Source: CAYRXM01 sp964428175
Lineage (GTDB): Bacteria; Chloroflexota; Anaerolineae; JAFGEY01
Assembly (NCBI GenBank): GCA_964428175.1
Contig: CAYRXM010000095.1
Span: 1-19,005, forward strand
Reading direction: 5' to 3'
Length of the DNA: 19,005 nucleotides
Positions 8,563 through 15,853 of the stretch are shown piece by piece. How positions within the stretch are numbered: the first letter of the stretch is position 1; each line of letters starts with the position of its first letter. Position numbers and translations under genes: made by a program. The notes below the pieces were generated by a model. The model searched no databases, was not told the origin of the DNA, and saw only the letters and a program-made list of their open reading frames with translations.

Positions 8563-8621
8563 TTGCCCCTCACTCCACTCTGCGTATAATGGAGCACATC
8601 CAGGTTCATTGGCGGAGGTGG
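8563..8621 (+). promoter_or_regulatory. Promoter-leader cassette P3 of lipoprotein D
   Basis: TTGCCC (8563-8568), 16 bp, TATAAT (8585-8590), conserved leader and GGAGGTGG (8614-8621) before the ATG at 8625. The -35 box lies only ten bases after the lipoprotein C stop. The ATG at 8589 overlaps the -10 box and is not a likely start. Confidence 0.85.
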
Positions 8622-8624
8622 AAA

Positions 8625-11116
8625 ATGATCGGCTGCGCGCCGTGCGTGCTGGCATCTCGTAGAAAAGACGGAATAACAGCATATTGCAGATTGAACAGGC
8701 TTTTTCTGATGGCGAGCGTTGCCTTGTTTCTTTTCCCCATCCTGATCTCCTGCGCCCCTTCTCCCGTTCCGCCTCCCAACGTCACCACGATCGTCTTTTT
8801 GACCGACCTGGCGAATTATTACCGCCCTCTGGCCGACGAGTTTCACCGCGGAAATCCGGACATCCTCGTGCAGGTTCGAGATATACACACCTTGACCCCG
8901 GACCCAATCAAGAACTGGAACCGGCAAGTTGCTGCCGCTGCCGACGTGGTTCCCATTGGCGGGAACGGGATCGAACTGTACGACGCCTTGCGCGGCAAAC
9001 TGCTTTACAATCTGCGCCCATTCCTCGATCGCGATCCCGAATTGGCCGCGTCGTTTGTCCCCACCGCGCTGGACTGCCTGACCTGGAACGGCAGCATCTA
9101 TGGACTGCCGCAGACGTTTTCCGTGCCGTTGATGGTGTATAACCGCTCCTTGTTTGATGCGCACGGCGTCCCTATCCGCAGGACGGTTGGACGTGGGAAG
9201 AGTGGCTGCTCACCGCTCAGGCTTTGACCACACAGGAGCAATTCGGCTTTGTCGATCTGGACAGCTTTACCTATCTGCTGCCGCTGGCGCGGGTGGCTCA
9301 ACAGGACGCAGATGTGCTGGCGCTCGGCACCGACATACCCGAGGCCAATCTGGGCGCAACCATCGTGTTTGAAGCGCTCGATTGGTACGTCGCGCTTTCC
9401 CAACAGCATCGCATTGCCCCGCAGAACCCGAATGACGTGGATCGGAGCGCGCTGGTGAGACAAAAGCAAGCGGCTATGTGGACACAGGCTTTGCCGATGA
9501 ATGTCACCCTCAACCCGAACAGCCTGCAAATGCAAGGCGTGGCGGGCACGGTGGCCCCACTGCCGCAGGGACAGCGCCTCGTCTATCCGATGCTGGTCGA
9601 AGGCTATGGCATCAGCGCCGGGACGCAGCACGCCGAGGCCGCCTGGCGCTGGCTGGCCTGGATGGGCCAACAGCCTCTCCCTGCCGGCATGCAGCGCTGG
9701 TCGGCGCTGCAAAAGGTGCTGGATGGCGACATGCTGGGTCAGGAAAATAATGTTACCGAGGAGACGGTTCAGGCTGTCCGCTTTGCCGTTGACCATGCCG
9801 TGCCGGTGCAGCTCGAATACGGCGCGCTCAAGCCTGTCTTTGCCGAACTGCCGCACTTGTACAAGGGTGAGCTGACGGTTCTGCAACTGCTCTCGCAGGC
9901 CGCGCAAGCGCACCAGCCGCCGCCGACGCCGGGTGCAGCGGTGGTCGACACGCCGGCGCCCACCCACGCCCCGGCCTCGACGACGATTGTGTTTGTGCCC
10001 AACCGCGATCAGCGAGGCGCATTTGAAAAGAACGCCTACGAGGCCCTGATCGAAGCGTTTCGCCGCCAGAACCCCGATATCCAGGTACAAATCAAGACGT
10101 TTACGGACTTTGTCTCCCCGGATGACATTGCGCGCCAATTCGATGTGTTTCTCGGCGACCGGTATGTGCCGCTAGTCGACGCCCACCGCGCCTGGGTGCA
10201 GGATTTGGAGCCGTTCATCCAGGTTGCGCCAGATTTCAACGCCGCCGATCTGATGCCGGTCGAGTTTGTGGTCCTGCCCGACTACCAAGGCGCGATCAGA
10301 ACGTGGGGTATTCCGATCTCTTTTGATACGATCGGCATCTTTTATGACCGGCCCCAATTCGACGCGGCCGGGCTGCCTGCGCCATCTGCCGCATGGACAT
10401 GGGATGATTTCCGCCTGCTGGCAAGCCAACTGACATTTGACCGGGAGGCGGTAAGACACTATGGTTATGCCGGGCGCGCGGACGCGGTTGATCTCGGCTT
10501 GTTTTTGCACAGCCGGGGCATCACCTGGTCGGAGGAGATGCCCGAAGCGCAAGATGAAGCCTGGCTGTCCGAACTGAAACAAGCTCTGAGGTGGTGGATC
10601 GCGCTGGCCCAAAATGATGGCAGTATGCCCCCTCTCGGTTCGTCCACCGACACGCTGATCGCGCGCCGTCAGGCGGCCATGTGGGCCGATCTGCTCGGCA
10701 ACCGGCAGCGCAGCCAATATCCGGCTTACCATACCGGAACCGAGGCATCGGAACTGGGCGTTGTCCCCCTGCCGCGAGAAACCCGGCCCGTCGCAGCGAT
10801 TCAATACCACATCGCCTACATCTCGGCACAAGCGCAAGACCCGTCCGCATGCTGGAAGTGGGTGCGCTTTATGAGCGAGCAACTGCCTCCCGGTGCGTTG
10901 GCCCCGGCCCGCCGGTCACTGCTGCGCTCCGACGCCTTTGCCCGCCAGGTGGGCAGCGAGATGCAGTCGGTCTATATGCAGGCCGCGCAAATTGCCGTGC
11001 AAGAAACGGGCTCAACCGTCGATGTCTGGCCGTCGAAATTTCTGGTTGCTTTTTTGCAGGCGTATGATTCGAGTCAGGATGTCGATCTGGCCCTCGCCGA
11101 GGCATTGGGCCGATGA
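8625..11116 (+). pseudogene. Double-domain solute-binding lipoprotein D, frameshifted
   Basis: Two overlapping frames together make one lipoprotein of about 830 residues. The first (8625-9227) has lipobox LISC (Cys43), a PSPVPPP linker and the N-terminal part of SBP domain 1. It then leaves frame after DAHGVP. In the other frame the sequence continues as YPQDGWTWEEW, the expected family motif, and runs to the stop at 11116 with the rest of domain 1 and a full domain 2 (GIPISFDTIGIFYDR, WTWDDF, SACWKW). Adding one C to the CCC at 9170-9172 restores the frame. The rest is open and well conserved, so this is either a recent mutation or a read error. The C-terminal Cys tail of A, B and C is absent. 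The start is fixed by GGAGGTGG. It resembles E at its N-terminus (MIGCAPxVLA). Confidence 0.82.
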
Positions 11117-11173
11117 AGGCGGAATCTCGAGTTGGCGATGGCCCGGTACAAGATCGGGCCAAAGGTGGCCTAT

Positions 11174-11219
11174 CCTTGCGACGGTGGCGAATGCCTCATT
11201 CGCCTGAACCTTCGCAAGG
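11174..11219. repeat. Nested palindrome after lipoprotein D (REP-like)
   Basis: CCTTGCGA (11174-11181) pairs with TCGCAAGG (11212-11219); inside, GGCGAATG (11186-11193) pairs with CATTCGCC (11197-11204) around a three-base loop. No T-tract follows, so it looks more like a dispersed REP-type element or an mRNA end structure than a classic terminator. A smaller stem, TGGCCCG/CGGGCCA, lies just before it (11139-11161). The rest of 11117-11270 holds no gene I can support. Confidence 0.55.
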
Positions 11220-11273
11220 GTGAAATGGCGTTGCAGTTTGGGTTACCTCTTGTTTGTTATTTTATGATTGTAT

Positions 11274-11344
11274 TTGCCCCCCCCCGTATTTCCAGATATA
11301 ATAGAGGACGTTCGATCTCTGGGTTGGCGACCAACGGGAGGTGG
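11274..11344 (+). promoter_or_regulatory. Promoter and ribosome site of the response regulator
   Basis: TTGCCC (11274-11279), a 17 bp spacer with a run of C, and TATAAT (11297-11302). The leader ends in GGGAGGTGG (11336-11344), four bases before the ATG at 11349. The core boxes resemble the lipoprotein cassette, but the leader differs. Confidence 0.75.
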
Positions 11345-11348
11345 ATCG

Positions 11349-12026
11349 ATGGCGGAAACCATGCCGCGCGTGCTGGTGGCTGATGATGAGCCAGACGCGC
11401 GGAATATTCTCTCGACGTATTTGACCCATCACGGGTGTGTGGTGTTGGCGGCTGTCGATGGCGTTCAAGCCTGGCGTTTGGCAAGCACAAATGACATAGA
11501 CCTGGCCTTGTTGGACGTGGTGATGCCGGGGTTGTCCGGCATCGAACTGCTGGGGCGGCTGGAAACGCTTGAGTCTGCGCCGGAGGTGATTTTGCTCACC
11601 GCCTATGCGACGGTGGCGCAGGCGGTAGAGGCGATGAAACTGGGCGCGTTCGACTATTTGACCAAACCACTCCGGCCGAAGCAGGTTTGGGAAGTGGTAG
11701 AGAAGGCGTGGGCGGCGCGGCAGGCCAGAGAACAGATGCAAGTGGGGAAATGGCTCGTCGACTTGCGCACCGGCCGGGCAACTCGTGAAGGCGAGGACGT
11801 GTTGCTGACCCCACTCGAATCTGCGCTGCTGGCGTGCCTGGCCCGCCACCGGGGACAGGTGGTTGCCTTCGAGACGCTGCGCCGCGAGGTGTGGGGCTGC
11901 GCGTCCGGCGTTGAGGACAACGCGGTCTGGACGGCCATTCACCGCCTCAAGGCCAAGATCGGGCCGGGAGGTGTGGTGACGGTCAAAGGCCGAGGGTACC
12001 TGCTGTCGGAAGCCCCAAAACTGTAA
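11349..12026 (+). CDS. OmpR/PhoB-family response regulator
   Basis: 225-residue two-component regulator. The receiver domain (about residues 6-118) has the acidic pair Asp12-Asp13, the phospho-acceptor Asp56 in LALLDVVMPG, Thr84 and Lys106 in LTKPL. The C-terminal winged-helix domain (about 132-220) has LTPLESALL, LRREVWG, a recognition helix NAVWTAIHRLKAKIG and the wing VKGRGYLL. This is the usual length and order for the family. The ATG at 11349 follows GGGAGGTGG; an extension to 11268 would begin upstream of the -35 box. No histidine kinase is in the window, so the signal is unknown. Its last codons and stop overlap a CTGTAAGGA direct repeat that probably is its own binding site, controlling the redoxin-peptide-A2 operon and, in trans, peptide 1 and C. 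Confidence 0.92.
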   Translation: MAETMPRVLVADDEPDARNILSTYLTHHGCVVLAAVDGVQAWRLASTNDIDLALLDVVMPGLSGIELLGRLETLESAPEVILLTAYATVAQAVEAMKLGAFDYLTKPLRPKQVWEVVEKAWAARQAREQMQVGKWLVDLRTGRATREGEDVLLTPLESALLACLARHRGQVVAFETLRREVWGCASGVEDNAVWTAIHRLKAKIGPGGVVTVKGRGYLLSEAPKL

Positions 12027-12066
12027 GGATACTGTAAGGAACAAAACGCACTTTCGATGATATAAT
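12021..12066 (+). promoter_or_regulatory. Regulator box and promoter of the redoxin - peptide 2 - A2 operon
   Basis: CTGTAAGGA at 12021-12029 and 12032-12040 (11 bp period) overlaps the regulator stop codon. TATAAT follows at 12061-12066, and the second repeat takes the place of a -35 box. The arrangement equals that at 5486-5531. Direct repeats one helical turn apart in the -35 region are the known binding mode of PhoB/OmpR activators. Confidence 0.72.
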
Positions 12067-12091
12067 AGAATCTGTGTTTGACCGCACCTTG

Positions 12092-12134
12092 AAAACGCCA
12101 ATGGACTGAGCGCTGTCCATTGGTGTTTTATTTT
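12092..12134 (+). terminator. Strong leader hairpin (attenuator or regulator terminator)
   Basis: AAAACGCCAATGGAC (12092-12106) pairs over 15 positions with GTCCATTGGTGTTTT (12115-12129), with one G-T pair and an eight-base loop, followed by ATTTT. It lies between the box promoter and the redoxin start. It can end regulator transcripts and would also stop or attenuate transcripts from TATAAT at 12061, which could leave a short RNA of about 60 bases. Confidence 0.7.
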
Positions 12135-12153
12135 GCAGATTCAAGGAGGAGAC

Positions 12154-12786
12154 GTGACCGAGACAGCGAACACCCGCCACGAAGCGCGCCTGGAAACGCT
12201 CTTGATGATGTTGATGGGCATTGTCATCCTGTTGATGGTGGCTATCATTGGCCTGTTTGTGCGCATGAACCAGGTGCAAAAAGCGGTGCTGGAAGCGGCC
12301 GCGCTGCTCAAGGTAGCCGCACAACTTGATCAACCGGCGGGGTCCCAACTGCCCAAAGGATTGGAGATCGGTACACTTGCCCCGGCTTTTACCCTGACCA
12401 ACACGTTGGGCGTGCCGGTTTCTCTGGTCGATTTTGCAGGACAAAACGTACTGTTGGTGTTTTCGTCCACACACTGTCAGGCCTGCTCCGAGATGTACCC
12501 CGAGTTGGGCAAGTTCAGCGCCAGTAAGCAGGATGTGCAGATCTTGATGATCTCCATAGGAACGGTTCAGGAAGCCCAACAGGTAGTGCAATCACAGGGC
12601 TTTACCTTTCCGGTGTTGCCGATCTCAGATTGGAGCCATAAAACGATGACAGATTACCAGGTTGGAGGTGTGCCGGTCTTTTTTGCTATAAACGAACAGG
12701 GCGTCATCATCAATGCGGACTTTGCTCAGACGCAGGAACAAATTAGAACTTTGGTGGAAATGATCGAGGAACATAGAAAAGAGTGA
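12154..12786 (+). CDS. Membrane-anchored MauD/TlpA-like thiol-disulfide redoxin
   Basis: 210-residue protein. A short N-terminus is followed by one membrane segment (about residues 16-36), a helical spacer, and a thioredoxin-fold domain (about 70-205) of the AhpC/TlpA type. It has the entry motif IGTLAPAFTLTN, the active site Cys108-Gln-Ala-Cys111 after LLVFSSTH, and the cis-proline Pro174 in GGVPVFF. The layout, with GxxAPxFxLxxxxGxxVSL and the CxxC, is closest to MauD, the protein needed for disulfide formation in the methylamine dehydrogenase small subunit; no other mau gene is here. The domain should face the extracytoplasmic side. The GTG at 12154 is chosen because AAGGAGGA lies just before it; a TTG at 12133 would sit in the hairpin tail. 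It precedes peptide 2 by 43 bases, which makes the eight-Cys peptide its likely substrate (inference). Confidence 0.88.
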   Translation: MTETANTRHEARLETLLMMLMGIVILLMVAIIGLFVRMNQVQKAVLEAAALLKVAAQLDQPAGSQLPKGLEIGTLAPAFTLTNTLGVPVSLVDFAGQNVLLVFSSTHCQACSEMYPELGKFSASKQDVQILMISIGTVQEAQQVVQSQGFTFPVLPISDWSHKTMTDYQVGGVPVFFAINEQGVIINADFAQTQEQIRTLVEMIEEHRKE

Positions 12787-12829
12787 TAAGCGATGTGATA
12801 TCTCTAGGCCCAAGAAAGGATGCGAAAAA

Positions 12830-13129
12830 ATGAAAAACCGAAATAAAACGCACAAAGTAGCTGCTCGAATTCTGGCAGGTATGCTGGCTGCCTCTTTCGT
12901 TTTGGCAATTGTCAGCATAACCTCGACAGTACCGGTGATGGCCGGTGCTTATGTTTGCGATCACAGTTGCGGTCAGCACATCTATTATATGAACACCTTC
13001 TCTTGCGTTTGGGAGAGATATCTCGGTTGGTACCAAAAATATTGTAATATTGATCCCACTTATTGCCAATGCACCTCAAGTGTGTGTGACGACCATCTTG
13101 ATGGCTTCGAGTGGCATTGCGACTGGTGA
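12830..13129 (+). CDS. Small secreted eight-cysteine peptide 2
   Basis: 99-residue precursor with a strongly basic start (KNRNKTHK), a hydrophobic stretch at about residues 14-34 and a signal-peptidase-I-like site VMA|GA after Ala38. The mature part of about 61 residues has eight Cys (43, 47, 59, 72, 79, 81, 86, 97) and is rich in Tyr, Trp, His and Asp. The ATG follows AAAGGA (12815-12820). It lies between the redoxin and lipoprotein A2, with only 38 bases to the latter, so the three form one operon. Peptide 1 has the same cleavage position and first Cys, and the same Cys count, with different spacing later on. I do not recognise the family, and no catalytic motif is visible. Confidence 0.82.
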   Translation: MKNRNKTHKVAARILAGMLAASFVLAIVSITSTVPVMAGAYVCDHSCGQHIYYMNTFSCVWERYLGWYQKYCNIDPTYCQCTSSVCDDHLDGFEWHCDW

Positions 13130-13167
13130 ATCTAGTTCAAGCCGATTAACAGAGGACATTTTCTAAT

Positions 13168-15690
13168 ATGATATCACATCGCCTTTTCACTCTTTTACGC
13201 CTGGGTTTAAATATCGTGGGATCGGTTATGGTCGCTCTGTGTCTCTCGGCCTGTTTTGCGCCGACGCCCACGCCCACCCCGCAGCCGGTTTCCCTCACTT
13301 TTGCCTGTTCTGAAATCGATGCGAGTTTCTACCGGCAGGCGGCCGACCAATTCCAGCAGATCAATCCATCGATCAAAATACAATTGGTGCACAACGTCAC
13401 TTCCATTGACGCAAAGGATGACTGGGACAGCCTGCGCCAGCTGGCGACGCAAGCCGATGTCTTTTTGTGGTCCGCTCAAGGCGTCGAAGGGGGGCCGATT
13501 GGCCTGGTGTCGGACCTGTCGCCTTTGGTCAAGAGCGATCCGGAAATGACCGAAGCTGCCTTTTTGCCCGGCCTGGCCTCGTTTTTTCGATGGCAGGGCA
13601 GTACGTGGGGCGTTCCGGCCGGAGTCGCCCCTTTGTTGATCCTGTACGACCCGGCGGCTTTTGACGAAGCCGGCCTGGCCCATCCCCGTCCGGGATGGAC
13701 GTGGGACGAGCTGTTTGCTGCGGCGCAGCGCCTGACCCGGCGCGAGGGGGAGCGGATCGTCCGTTATGGCATTCACCTGGGGATCGACGCCATCCGTTCG
13801 GCCGTCGACGCGCAGGGAGGCCGGCTGGTTGACGATACGCGCGGCGTCGCCGTGCCGCTGCTCGACGACCCCCGCACCGTCTCTGCTGTTCGCTGGTACA
13901 CCGGCCTGGCCCTGACGCACCGGGTGGCCCCCAATCCGACTGAGAACGAATGGGCGGACCCGATCGCAGCGGTGCGAACGGGCCGGGCGGCCATGGGCCT
14001 GATCATGGGGCAGGGATGGAATACGGCAAATGCCGATCCCGGCCGGGAGTTGTCTGTCGCGCCCTTGCCTGGACAGAGCCGCGTCGGGTTGAATGGCTAC
14101 TATATCAGCCAGGGCACCGCCTATCCGCAGGCAGCCTGGCGCTGGATACAATTTCTCAGCCAGAACTTCGCCCCGCCCGGACTGCTGCCGGCGCGCCAGA
14201 GCCTGATCTCCGACTCGGCTTATGCCCAGGCTGCCGGCGAGCCGGGAGTGACAGCCTCTCTTTATGCGGCAGAGCATGCCTTGTCGTCGATCCATCCGGC
14301 AGCCGTGGAAAAACTGTTCTACGACGCAGTTGGGCGAGTCTACGCCGGGCAAGAGGCGCAGGATGTTCTGAGCCAGGCGCAACAACAGGCGGTGAGCCTG
14401 GTTCAGCCCGATCCAGTCGAACCCTTCTCAGTTGTCGCACCCGAAGCGGATTCACCGCCGTCTGCCGAACGGATCACGTTTGTGACCACTTATGCCAGGA
14501 TGTATGAGCCATTGATCCCCGTGTTTCAAGCGCAGCATCCTGAAATCGAGGTGGTCGTTCTGAGCTTTGTTGAAGCAAGGCGGTCGGACTCGAATTCTCT
14601 GTCTGGGCCGGCCGAGTTTTTTGACGTGACCGGGGCGGATTGCATTCTCGATTCGCGTTCGGCAGGTCACTTGGGCGACGCGGATGTGTCGAGTTTGCTG
14701 GATTTGCAGCCTCTCATCGAGGCCGATCCGTCCTTCCCTCTGTCCGATTACGTTCCATGGTCGCTGGAACAGGTGCGCTATGATGGCAGTTTGCGCGGGC
14801 TGCCGGCGGGCCTGGCTGTGAATGTGCTCTATTTCAACCGGGCGCTGTTCGATGACAGCCAGACACCCTACCCTGAGACCAATTGGAACTGGGATGATCT
14901 GTTTCAGGCCGCCCGCCAGTTAACCGGCGCGGCAAGCTCCGGGGCGGACTATGGGTTCATTGCATTCCGAACTGCTCTGTGGCCCATGTTCATCAGCGAG
15001 AACTTGGGCTCGTCGTCTCCCCGGTTTAACGATCCCGATACGGTGGCTGTCATCGAGCAGTTGTCCCAACTGGCTCAGGATCAAGTGATTCAGATTCGAG
15101 GTCAGGGCGAATCGCTGCAAAACGATCTTGTGTGGGCCGGGCGCGTCGGGATGTGGTTTGGAACAGCCAGGGCATTTGAGGATCCGCGATTCCAGTCGAT
15201 CTATGCGCCTCAACTCAAATCCAGTCGCTATTATTCAATGGCATACTATATCGCCGCGGATACCACTCACCCGCAGGCGTGCTGGCAGTGGCTCCGTTTT
15301 TTGTCGGAACAGATGCCACTACAGTCTTTTCTGCCGCCGCGTTATTCCTTGTTGACCTCGGAAGCGTTTCGCGCCCAGGTGGGAGCAGAGGCTCAGGCCG
15401 TTTATCAGAGCGCGCTAAACGATATCGAGCCAGTCAGACAGGAATTCGCTCAAGCGTCCATTCACACAAGCGTGGCTTACCTGTGGCTTGACCAGGCCTT
15501 GCAGGCGATTCTTGAAGGAAAAAGCGACGCACAATCTGCGCTGGACGAGGCGCAGGTCAACATCGATGCCTACCTGAACTGCTGCTCAAGACAGACCAGC
15601 CCTGACGATCTCCAGACGGTCCAGAAATGCGTTGAACAGGTGGATCCTGACCTGGCGCGGATGTATTTCTCTTCACCGGCCAGGCCATAA
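13168..15690 (+). CDS. Double-domain solute-binding lipoprotein A2
   Basis: 840-residue close copy of A1, with lipobox LSAC (Cys29) and the same two SBP domains. The first 550 or so bases after the linker and the last 500 or so bases look almost the same as in A1, while the middle differs at many sites and a two-residue insertion (RGQGES for EDKS) sits near residue 635. The linker patch just after the lipobox (FAPTPTPTPQPV) matches the B genes rather than A1, a sign of gene conversion between families. The ATG is preceded by AGAGGA 11 bases upstream. It is the last gene of the redoxin-peptide operon and is followed by a strong terminator. Ligand unknown. Confidence 0.88.
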   Translation: MISHRLFTLLRLGLNIVGSVMVALCLSACFAPTPTPTPQPVSLTFACSEIDASFYRQAADQFQQINPSIKIQLVHNVTSIDAKDDWDSLRQLATQADVFLWSAQGVEGGPIGLVSDLSPLVKSDPEMTEAAFLPGLASFFRWQGSTWGVPAGVAPLLILYDPAAFDEAGLAHPRPGWTWDELFAAAQRLTRREGERIVRYGIHLGIDAIRSAVDAQGGRLVDDTRGVAVPLLDDPRTVSAVRWYTGLALTHRVAPNPTENEWADPIAAVRTGRAAMGLIMGQGWNTANADPGRELSVAPLPGQSRVGLNGYYISQGTAYPQAAWRWIQFLSQNFAPPGLLPARQSLISDSAYAQAAGEPGVTASLYAAEHALSSIHPAAVEKLFYDAVGRVYAGQEAQDVLSQAQQQAVSLVQPDPVEPFSVVAPEADSPPSAERITFVTTYARMYEPLIPVFQAQHPEIEVVVLSFVEARRSDSNSLSGPAEFFDVTGADCILDSRSAGHLGDADVSSLLDLQPLIEADPSFPLSDYVPWSLEQVRYDGSLRGLPAGLAVNVLYFNRALFDDSQTPYPETNWNWDDLFQAARQLTGAASSGADYGFIAFRTALWPMFISENLGSSSPRFNDPDTVAVIEQLSQLAQDQVIQIRGQGESLQNDLVWAGRVGMWFGTARAFEDPRFQSIYAPQLKSSRYYSMAYYIAADTTHPQACWQWLRFLSEQMPLQSFLPPRYSLLTSEAFRAQVGAEAQAVYQSALNDIEPVRQEFAQASIHTSVAYLWLDQALQAILEGKSDAQSALDEAQVNIDAYLNCCSRQTSPDDLQTVQKCVEQVDPDLARMYFSSPARP

Positions 15691-15696
15691 TGTATC

Positions 15697-15748
15697 CGTC
15701 CACGCCGACGCCGGGCCTATCAATGCCCGGCGTCGGCGTGGATGTTTT
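15697..15748 (+). terminator. Rho-independent terminator after A2
   Basis: A perfect 18 bp stem (15699-15716 with 15725-15742, starting TCCACGCCGACG) with an eight-base loop is followed by TGTTTTA. It begins nine bases after the A2 stop and ends the redoxin-peptide-A2 operon. The left copy (after A1) lacks it. Confidence 0.9.
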
Positions 15749-15791
15749 ACAGCAGTCTCCTCCCCTGCCGCCATCGCCTCCGCCCGGCCAT

Positions 15792-15850
15792 TTGCCCCGC
15801 CCCCCACTCCGCGTATAATAGGGCACATCCAGATTCATTGACGGAGGTGG
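15792..15850 (+). promoter_or_regulatory. Promoter-leader cassette P4 of lipoprotein B2
   Basis: TTGCCC (15792-15797), 16 bp, TATAAT (15814-15819), conserved leader with CATCCAGATTCATTGAC and GGAGGTGG (15843-15850) before the ATG at 15854. Confidence 0.85.
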
Positions 15851-15853
15851 AAA

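Noticed and set aside
9160..9230. Programmed ribosomal frameshift in lipoprotein D
   Set aside because: No slippery heptamer, stimulatory hairpin or internal Shine-Dalgarno-like site is evident at the shift, and the other family members have none.
12154..13129. Methylamine dehydrogenase cluster (MauD with MauA light chain)
   Set aside because: The peptide is about half the length of MauA, has eight Cys instead of twelve, and no heavy chain, MauE or MauG-type gene is present. Only the redoxin similarity is kept.
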